Below are positions 49,539 to 60,500 of a stretch of DNA of 64,000 nucleotides, piece after piece. The position numbers and the translations under genes are program-made. The DNA is taken from NCBI GenBank assembly GCA_963691815.1, contig OY829645.1:14241056-14305055 (forward strand), in the 5' to 3' direction. How positions within the stretch are numbered: position 1 is the stretch's first letter; the number at the start of each line of letters is the position of its first letter. The notes under the pieces were generated by a model that was not told the origin of the DNA, did not search any database, and saw only the letters and a program-made list of their open reading frames with translations. Source of the DNA: Echiichthys vipera. Taxonomy: Eukaryota > Chordata > Actinopteri > Perciformes > Trachinidae.

Positions 49539-50027
49539 AGCATTTTCATTTTTACTGTGCATGGAGCAGGAGTTCTTTCCATTTTAGAGAGTTTAACATC
49601 TTACTAAAGGAGGCAGCTGTGTTTGATTTCGCAGTCTGAAGGTTTTCTGTCATCTTCAGGTTAAAGTGGAACAACTTACCAAACCTAAAACATTGAATTA
49701 GGGCCAAAGAAAAAGAAAATCTTATTTTTAGGTAGCTTGTAAGGGTTCATTCCAAGGATATGACAGAACAGTACATTCCCATAAGGGAAATTACATCAGC
49801 AGTAACTGTTTTGACGGTTCAATACCTTTTTTCCATGTTCAACCTGTACATCATGTGAGAGTAATCTCTTATTATTCTGGGTGTCGTTTCAACATACAGG
49901 ATGAGAAGAAGCTTTGAAGGGGAAATGTGTCTTGTGTTTTTACTTCTCTCGGCACATTAAAAAACAAAATATTTGCCCCTGTATCTAGGGTGTTAAACAA
50001 TTGTCATTTGATTTAAATTGTGTGTGG

Positions 50028-50196
50028 TCACTTGGTTTTCTGTGGTTTTAAGACCACACTGGAAGAGGAGCGTACACAGGAGAAGGCTTGCGGCGAGATC
50101 TTCTGGGGGTTGATGTAGTTGTTTTCCAGCCTCAGGGCCACCAGAGTGGAGTCCCCGCTGTGGTTTGGGTCACAGATGCCTTCATCAGGGATACTC
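50028..50196 (-). CDS. ecm2: ecm2 terminal coding exon
   Basis: Acceptor GTATTTCAG ends at 50197 and the stop TGA is at 50030-50028. It encodes SIPDEGICDPNHSGDST, LVALRLENNYINPQKISPQA, then FSCVRSSSSVVLKPQKTK. It is short and lacks an ATG. Identified by phase and by similarity to the human C-terminus. Confidence 0.93.
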
Positions 50197-51528
50197 CTGA
50201 AATACACAGCATCGGGACGAAGTTAGATGCACTCTAAAGCTTCAACTAATGACGACTTGATCATCAATTAATCTGATGGTTATTTTCTCAAACAGTTTAT
50301 AATTTGTTCCATAAAATGTCAGGAAACTTTTCAGAAGAATGTCACAATTTCCTAAAGCCCACTGTGGTTTCTTTAGATTGCATGTTTTGTCCGGCCAACA
50401 GTAAAGTATTCAATGTACTATAACATAAAAAAGAAAAGAAGCAAATCTTGAACTGAGAAGCTTTTTTGCTTTATCAGTTTCTGACATGATTAATTGATTA
50501 TCAATATCTCACTGGGGAAGAGCATGACTGGGTCCTGGGCCCAATTATATTCCCTCTAATAGATGCTCCCTCTGGACAATGTTATCATTCTTCGTCATAA
50601 CAGATCTATTAGTTATTCTCGAGTCACATATAAATGGTTTGTTTTTTTGCCTCTTAGGGGCATGGCCAAATTAGACCACTTTTAAGGAAGAATGATGCTG
50701 AAATGCTTATACACACTTTTATTTCAAGTTGCCTTGAATACACAATTCTCTTTTTTACCAAGCTACCTAAAACATCGTCTAGAAAATTACAGTTAATTCA
50801 GAATTAAAAGTTGGTTATTTATATAGTTTGCATTCTAAAGTACCATGCATGTTGAGTTTACATAAAATGTGACTTTCATATAACACCATTTTACAACCTG
50901 GAATAACTGTGGATACTGTGTATGGACCTGTGAGTGACTAATAAGGTGATTCAGGGAGACTTGGGTGGAAACTTGAACCAACTTGTGTTGTTTCTTGTCG
51001 TCAAGACGACGCTCAGTTCAGTAAACTTTCAGCTTTAATATTGTCTGGCAGGCGGAGATGAGCAAGATAGTTGTCTGCTCAGGCTCTCATCTGTTGTGGG
51101 ACTCTTTGTTGTTGGTACTGAATTTAAATATTTTCCCCCTTGAGCTGTTTATTATTCTTTAGCGGGAAAACTCATTTTTTTGCAGCTTGAGAAAGAAACC
51201 ATCTCTATTTTCATTATGCTGTAAATGAAGACCAACATACCAATAATTTACATTGATACTTGATCATTCCTAATTATTTTAACTTGGGTCTTATTTCTAT
51301 AGCTTTGTTCTTCATTTTTAACAATCATGATAAAATCGTTCTCATTAAGTCAGGAAAACCTTCAACCATAGCAGTGTTTCCCATACACAGACCAATTTGG
51401 GGCGCTGTGCCACACAATCATCACTGAGCGCCACAAATTGATTCCGGGTTTTTTTGTTTTTTTTCAACGCGTTGTTGAAATATTGTTCCGTTTATTCATC
51501 TCCGCATAGCACTCTTTCTCCCTGTCAT

Positions 51529-51570
<42 letters not shown>

Positions 51571-54500
51571 CACTGCAGCTTGTGTACTGACGGTCTGCAG
51601 TGAGTTTGCGCTGTTTCGCTCTAACTTCTGGTTGGTGCTGAAATCTGAGCTAGGGGCCGATGCATCTTGAGACAGTTAAAGTCGATTAAAATGTGTGACG
51701 ATTCAAATAGGTTGAGATGAAAAATAGCTCTCTGTGCTCATGTAAACACAATATCCTGAATATGATCATAAACCTCATAAACTGGATATTCATGAACATG
51801 GAAACGCACTCATTTGTGAGTGTGCAGAGATCTCAGCTCCTGAAACTAGAGATATGCTGATATTCTTCAAAAAAAAACATGTAAATTCTTAAGTACTGTA
51901 GGAGCACAGGTTAAGCCTTAGTTTCTTTGTTTTCAATTCAATTATTGCTTTTGTTATTTAAAAAAAGATATTTCCAGTTTTACTTTTACAAAGAAAAGGA
52001 ATTGTGCACTGTTTGCAGTTTATACCACAGAAATAATCATTCTTAAATTTGAAAAAGAAAAGAGAAGAGTATAGCCTACATATATTTTGTAGATTGTATC
52101 ACTTTTTGTTAAAAAGTAATATCATATTGTGGATTCAGTATAGTGAATTGAATCCAATCGTGAGTTGAGTCAGTAAACCCTTACATCCCCACCGATCGGT
52201 CTCGTTAAACTGTGTTTAATATCAGGCTACTGGTCCAGCTGCAGTGTTGTTATCGTTGTAAAAAAGACATATCTTTGCTGTACCTACAGACATATTGTTA
52301 TTTATATTGTAGCATTGATACCTGGTCTGTGGGAAACACTGAGATGGATATTTGTGGACGATGAGTTCATACCTGATCTTATTATTGTTGAGTCTGAGGA
52401 AGTGTAAGTTGGTCATCTCATTGATGCCAGACGGGATAGAGACCAGCTGGTTGTGATCCAGACACAGTTCCACCATTGATTGGTACGATCCGAAGAAAGA
52501 CTCCGGTTCAATTGCTTCACCATCTAGTTTGTTGTAAGAGAGGTAGAGGTACTCCAAACCAGGTTCCATGTGGGCGAAGACGTAACCTGTGGTGGAGGTG
52601 TTGGAAGAAAACAATGTAACTATGGGAGACCAAGACAAAGATGGTGGAGCTGTTATTATTGGTTTTCTACAAAGGTTGACAGAGAATCCAATGATCAGTT
52701 GTTTAAAATGGTGTCCAACACATCAACCATCGATCTTTTATTTTCCTGTAATCTTGTTGGTTTCTTTTTTTCCCCCTGTTCTGTTTGGCTGTGACATATG
52801 TTCCCATTTCTACTAGACAATAAGAAATTCTCTCGTCTAATTCTTCAGTCTTCTGACTCCAGACTATTTTCAACTAGCTAACTAGTGGCCCAGTAAGCAC
52901 TCTCTATTGTTCTTCTTTTTTAAAGTATGTGTTGTCATGCTCCGTACAGGTGCAGCAGTAAGTCCTTCTTTGGCTCAATCAGTCACAATCAAGAGCACTA
53001 CAACCGATTCCTGAAAGTACCTGGGCACTTTAGTTTAATATCATTTCCTGAGCAAGGCTCAAATGTAGAACTAGGGGTCCAACACCAAAGCAGGCACAGA
53101 ACAGTGTAAACAAAACCAAAGAAAGTGAATGCATATTGAACCTTAAGCCCAGTTCAGAGCAAAAATTTGCGACGAGACAAGTTGAAACTTGCAACTACTT
53201 TCAACATGGAGATCTGCAACGTTCTGAAACCTTCCAGTTCACACCAGTGAGACGAGGCTAGACTGTGTATCATCTCCATAGCGACCCATCTCTATACTTC
53301 TCTTGTAACAGCTGACTTTTTTAGGCTTTTTTTTCGTAGCTGGATATAATTTGTAGCATTATAAAATAGAAATGAGGACAGAGATAGTGAGATACCCGCT
53401 ACAGCTGCATTTCAATTTGTGACAAAATGGCAAAAATAATGTTTTATTTCCCTGATTCACTGCTTTGTTCTCGATTACCGCACTCCTTATTCATTGTTTT
53501 GCTCACTCGACCCTCCCTCTCTCCTTCTCTTTATCTCTCTCTCCCCCTTTCTTTCTCTTTTTCAAAACTGCCATTTCAACCAGCTGACAGTTTGTCAGTG
53601 ACTTGACCAGCGGCCTTTGCTGAGACTAAATTGGATGTTATAACAGGTGACGTGTGTTATGTTCTAAAACCAGCTGCTGCCGATTTGACAAGTTGAGTTG
53701 CAGGCGACAACATCAGCCGGTTTTAGTCAAGATGAGACGGGTCAGTTCAAGTCCGCTGCATCTTTTACCTGCAACGTTCTAAAACGGTTTCATCTCGTCC
53801 AAAATCTTTGGTCTGAACTGGGCTTAACATTTCATTATGTCCCTGCAGTGGAATTTCTGTGTCTAGCAACTCTTACTTGATGTACAGATGCGGGTTCACA
53901 GTGCACCATTGCCTTTGTTTCAAAAACTTTAAAATCCATCCCCTACATAATCACTTTGGAGCTGTTAAAAAAATACAGTAATATGTTTTTTTTTTTGTGT
54001 GGCCTTGAGCCAAAATTGTTGAAGACAAAATTGTCCTCTGTCCAACAGTTAAACCTCCCATAGGTATCATGTTTGTCAGCCAGGTGTTGCATCAACACTT
54101 TCCACCTACCAGGTATCCTCTCTATGTTGTTTCCCACCAGCACTAGGTGGACCAGAGATCTGGGAAGGTATGATGGAACCAGGTAAAGGTCATTATTTGA
54201 AAGATCGATGGACTCCAGATTTCTGCAGATAAGTAGGAAGGTGAGGGGAGGAAGGATTTGTAAGAAAATGAAAGAGAACATAGTGAATGTCTGATTGTCC
54301 TTGGAAAAACACTGAACATAAATGTCCCCAAAGCAATTTCAGTCAAAAGCAACTGGGACCTGAGCCTGGTCAGTTGCGTACACAAACTGATGAAGCCTCT
54401 TGGATGAGAGGTGAAACGTCTTCCTAGACAAACAACCAAGTCCAGTTGCTTTTGACTGAAATTGCTTCGGGGATAAAGATGACCTGGACAAATGAGAATA

Positions 54501-57500
54501 TTCACAGGCGGAACAGAAATGAGATACCATCCACTGTGGCTTGATACTGTAAATATAGCGCCAAAGCAAATGTTCCTTTAATCTTTGAAACAGCACATGA
54601 AGGTATGGTAATTCAATGAAAAATATCTATATTGGTGACTGCCAAAGTGACAATTGAAATAGATCACTAGTAAATTTGTACGACCCAGAAGAGGCAGGGG
54701 TGATTTTTGTCGGACCTGTGGTTGATCCAGGCCAGTGGGGCGATCCTGGTCTCATCCAGCCTATTGTGTCTCAGAGAAATGATGTTCAGACTGTGGGTCT
54801 GATTGAAAACTGTCTCTGAGATTTCCTCAATCAGGTTGTTCTCCAAGTACAGCTCCTGGAAAAGGAAACCAAATGGTTTAATTGGTAAGGCTTCTTCACT
54901 GAGGATTGAGTCATTATGTTGTTAAAGTGTAATCTACCTCAAAACTAAATTAACTTTTATTCCACATGCAATCTTTGTTTAAACTGTTGCACATTCACAT
55001 TCTGGTGTCTGCTTAATTATTCTACATCCTTAAATTATGATCGTAATCAAGCTGGCTATACAAAGGTATAAATGTCTGATAATCCTGGAATCCCAGAGCA
55101 AAGAACGAATGTTAAAAGTAGATCACAATCTTCAGGACTAATACTTAAGAAAATATATGGGGTTTTCTTTCCAAGGTTGTAACATGAGGTTGGTGTTAAG
55201 GTGGATTTACAGCAGCAGCATGGCACTGGTGTTTTGCAGCATTTGTGGTTAACCAGAGGCTGAAATTACAAGTTGGGTGGACTGGTTTCCCACAGGTAGG
55301 AGCAGAGTTTACTCAGTGGAGAAGTCTTAAACGCCAGACTCAAAAAGAAAATACTGATGTGTCAGCAAACCTGAATTCCTGACTGCAGTCAGCTGAACAT
55401 GGACCGGGCACCTGAAATTATGCATTTTACCCCTGAATTCACATTACACAAATGGCAAATATCCTTTACCGACATGTTGTTTACTTTGCCTCGACGCTCT
55501 GTTGATACGTCATACGCTTCGTTGATCTGATTGGTTGATTCGGCCTGTGTATCACCAACATAGGTGGTGATAGACAGATGATTTATCCAATCAGCAACCA
55601 GTATTTTCGCCTTTTCCCAAATGATCTCCAACCGAGAGTTCCCAGATGGATATGCAGAGCAAATGAGAATTATGTGAATAGTTAGTATGTATTGAGCTTT
55701 TCCTAAAGTGTTGTACCTATATCTGACAACTGTCATCCAAACAGTCAGCACAAAGTCTGAATATCTTTTAGTTATTTCTCGTTTAAGCTCAGCTTGAGGA
55801 TTGAGCTACATTCACACTAAGCAGAGACTGGCTATTTGTTTCTGAACCCAATAGAGAGCACTGTGTCCTGAACTTTTAAGTCAAAAGTCTGTCTATATGA
55901 GGTACCCCAATGTGGGAAATGAACATGTAAGAGCTGAAGAGATACAGTAGTTATGTAAAAAAAATATATATATATAAATTCCTTAATACCAGCAATGAAA
56001 TGGGAAGGCCTTGTGGTATGGTGCGGAAGTGGTTTCTGCCCAGTCGGAGGTAGAAGAGCTCAATGAGTGGAGCGAATGCCAGAGGATCTACATTCCCCTC
56101 ACTCAGCAGATTTCCCTCCAACTCCAGAATCACCAGACTGCTCAGATCTTAAAGATTAAAAAAAGCAAAAAAAAACAGAAACGTCATTATAATCTGTAAA
56201 TCTAAAAGGAAAAGTTACTCTGCAAAACGGAACAGCAAATTCTCATTTCAAATCTCATGCAAGAGCAGGTCTCTAAAGTGGAGCAAATAACTTTTTAGGT
56301 GGTTTTTTAATAGTACATGTAGATTTGGATGATTTCAGAGACGATCCATCACCTGACAACATTAGTCAACTGTAGAGAGCTAACATTACATTAGTGAACT
56401 GGCCAAAGAGGATTTCCTGGGGGGGAAAAATGCAATATTCGGTATCATCTTGAAAAGGTAGAGTCATTGTCATTGACTGACAGCTGACAGTAATTTTTGA
56501 CATGAAAGTTGATGTCAGTATAGAGGTGCCTAATGGGAGACTGTGGTGTCACCTTGGAAGCTGTTTCCATTGATTCCTCTCAGTCTGTTCTCACTGATCT
56601 TCAGCTCCTGCAGGGTGGGGGGGAGGTCAGCGGGCACAACTTCGAGAAGGTTCCCGTCCAAGTACAGACGCCTTAGCATCTTCAGACCCTGACACACAAA
56701 CACACGCACACACACACACACAGGCACACACACACAGGCCCTATTGATACTGGCTGACAGCATTACTTTATATATTCAATTAGTCTGTTTGTGTCTGCCT
56801 TCACACTCTAGAGAAACACTATAATTGAGTCACAGGCAGATGGTTGTTGGTTGGGGGGCGGTTGTGTTTTACTCTGAAGGGCTGCAGTGGTTTAGTATCT
56901 TACTTTGAAGGCTCTAGGATCAATGCCTTCAGAGGTGAGTTTGTTTTTCTTCAGGTTGATCCATTCCAGGTTGGGGATGCCATTGAAGGCTTCTGCTGGG
57001 ATGCTGCTGATGTTGTTGCCTGCAGGTCAGAAGAGTTTTAGTCAGTTCACATGTATAGGCAGGTTCTCTGTTTATTTTAGTGTTGCACAGTATACCGATA
57101 CTAGAAAGGTACCGCGGTACCCAGCCGTTAAAAAGAGTTCAGAGAGCTGCAGGTTAGAGAAAGATAACATCAATATCCCCGGATCTAACATTAAGTCAAG
57201 CGAGTGTTTATTTTGTGAAAAGTTAACTTTTTTCATCATCAGAGTTGCAGGAGGCAGTCAGGGGTAAAGCTAACTGCTTAACTGTCCGATGTGGTTCACA
57301 CATCTCTGTATGCAAACAGTTCACACTGGAGACATTGACTTCACCATAACATGTGCTGGTGTTCACAAGTGTTATGATCAACAACACAACAAAAATTGTC
57401 CAAAGAATTGTCCAGATAATAACAAACATGTTCTGGTTTTCATATGTCCATGTTCTTTGACAAATCTGTTTTCAGCTGCATAATCATTTCATTGTTGTAG

Positions 57501-60500
57501 CTACAAAGTTAGTAGCTGTAAAGCTCAGCAGCTTTAACAAATATGTTTTTATTTTTAAGTTTAAGTGTTTTAATTAAGTAAAATAAATAATTTTAAGAAG
57601 TTCCATATTCTGTCATCTAATATTTTATTCCATTACTTTTGATGATATTTTAGTTTTATGCCGTGGTATTGTTTCAGTATCGGTATCGAGATATTTTAGG
57701 CTGGTATCGTACCGAGGTCATAATGTTGGTATCGTTACAACACTAGTTTGTTTTATTTATTTATTTTTTGCTCTAAATTTAATTTATAATATTGTGTTCC
57801 AATCATTTTTTGATCCTTGTTCAAGCTTGATAAAATGCCAGGTGATGACAGTCACTTTCGCATGTTTTAAATGACATTTCCTGCAGCAGGTCATCATCTT
57901 TATGTAATTAACAGTAATGCTGTTAGGCCACAATTGAATATTGTCACATTAATGTGCTCCCCATCAAACTAAACTCAGCCAAAGATGTTTTACAAGGTTA
58001 AAGATGCACCTTGTTAAGTGGACTGTGTGTTATGGTTGTCTAACAGAGTGGTGCATATTCTCTGGTGAAACGATCAGATCGAAATGATCGTGTATTTCTT
58101 TTATTGTTGTCATATTTTAGCTAATCATCTGAAGTTTAGCTAACTGTTTAAATATCAGATTTTTTCAGAATTAGTTGAGCTGCTCAACACTCTTGCCAAG
58201 TTCCTCCTGGCAACAGCAGAAGTACACCTTGGCTTACAAGTACCCCGGGTTTAAAATCAACCACGTGATCGTTCTGAATTAGGACCTCCAGTATTTCAAG
58301 CAAGTAGCTTATAGAAAATAAGTTTTGCAAAATTAGGTAGGCTGTAACCTAAGCAGAAAAAAATTCTCAACTGAATCTTTGAGTTTTTACTTTTAACTTT
58401 AGTTCAAAATTTTAAAAGTTGAACCCAAATGGATCGGATTAAATAAAATGCTAAACCCTTACACTAATGACGTCTGTTATAAAGTAGTAAATATTCTCCT
58501 GCATGTCACAGTGGGTGGAGCTCTCTGGCACTACTGTCTCTTGTCTTGTCGTGGTGCTGACTTACCCTCCAGACTCAGAGACCGGAGCTCAGGTATGGAC
58601 AGAGGTGGGAAGTAGATGAGTTTGGCGTTGTCACATGTCAGAGTGACATCAGAGATGTCGCAGCCTGGAGGGAGGCCTCCTCTGTTCTCTAGCACCACCT
58701 CGCTCTCCTCCTCCTCCTCTTCCTCTTCTGCCTCCTCCACCTCTGCTTCAACCTCCCTCAGCTTATCCTCTGTCGCAGCAGGAGGTCTTGGGATCGGAGC
58801 AGGGAGGAGGTCTGGTTCCTCGGGTTCTTCCGGTTCTTTTGGGGGCATCTCAAACACATCTCCTCTCAGCCACAACTCCTCCTCTTCCTCTTCCTCTTCC
58901 TCCACCAGAGCCAGTAGCTCCTCCCTTAGCCTCTCCTCCTGTCTCCTCCTTTCCTCCCCTAGCTTCCTCTCCATCTCCCTAGCCTCTCTCTCTGCTGTCT
59001 CCTTCCGCTTCCTGTCTTCCTCATCCTGTCTCCTCTTCTCCTCCTGTCTTTTCCTCTCCTCCTCCATCTGCCTCCTCCACTCCTCCTCCTCTTTTGCCAC
59101 CTGAAGCCTCAGTGCCTTCTCTTCCTCCCTCCTCTTTTCCTCCACTATCTTCCTTTGTTTCTCCGCCTTTTCCTTCCTCTGCTTCCTCCTCTTCTTCCTC
59201 GCCTCGTCCTTCTTCCTCAGGCGCTCCTCTTCCTCTCTGTGCTCCTCTTCCTCCCGCCAGAGAATTCGCTGGATCTCCTCCTGGGTCAGCGGGTTCACGG
59301 GCTCGCCAAGGTCTTTGGGAACTGGGGAGTCACCAGAAAGGTCAAGGCTGAGGTCAGGGTCTGGAGTGGGTGTGGGGTGATGCAGGGCAGCCAATCAGAG
59401 GGCATCAGGTGGTCAAGAGGAAAGAAAAAAGGTGACATACAGAGGGATAGAAATAGGAGAGTAGAGAAGACAAGAAAGGAAAAAGCAGGGAAACAAATAA
59501 AGGAAATCGGAGAATGATACAAGATGGAGATGGAAGTTGGGGAGGACAGACAGAGACGGCTGTGTGTTAGTGTTGCAGACAGACAGACAGACAGGTACAA
59601 GACCAGCTTGTTGTAGCTACAGAGCAGACGGCTGCTGTAGACCAGTCTGGACCAGATCCCGTTCAACTATTCTTAATGACCACTTGTGTTGCTGATGTTG
59701 GTGCCAACTGGTACTGAATTTAAATGCATTCAAACAATCTTATATCAAACTCTTAATGCTGTTTGATATGTAAAAAACCATGTTCCAACAGGGACATCCA
59801 TTAGATATTTAATGAAAAGGCAAAAAAAAAAAAAAAAAATACATGTCTGACAGTGTCTTGTTGCCGTAAGATTTTGTAAAATTGTGGGTATGCATAATTG
59901 GTTTGCTGCACTATTTATTTTCCCCGGTGATTATTTATCGCATGTAGAGTGTTAGGAGTGAGTTGGTTGTTCTTCCAACCGGTGAGACGACCATAAATGA
60001 GAACAACTCCAGACAGATTTTGAATAATTGCATGAATCAGATATGTGAGCAGGGATCAGATTCAAAGGTCTTGACTCAGGTGTATGATAATGCTTGTTAC
60101 TATGGAGATGACATGGGGCTGTGGTCTCCAACCCTGCTTCTGGAGACCTGCCGCTCTGCACGTTTAAAGTATCCTATCTGATTCCACTGATCTGATTGTT
60201 ATCAAGCAGGTAAAACTTGTCAAGTGCTTGATAACGAGCAGATCATTAAAATCATGTGTGTAAGAGTAAGGAGGTACCTAAAACCTGCAGGGCAGCAGTT
60301 CTCCAGGAGCAGGGTTACAGACCACTGACATGGGGAAAGTGTAAGATGTCCCCCGACACTTTAGCTTAGAATACCTGAGTGTGACTAGATGTAAATAAAA
60401 CTGCTTTCATTTATTTTTTTCCAGCACAGTTGACTCCATACATACAGCAGACATAGTTTACACATAGTACTTATACTGCACTTATACAGATATGTACATG

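Noticed and set aside
58616..59104. Plus-strand Ser-rich ORF opposite the ecm2 charged exon
   Set aside because: Antisense shadow of the (GAG/GAA)n-rich minus-strand exon, whose family, phase and splice sites fit ECM2.
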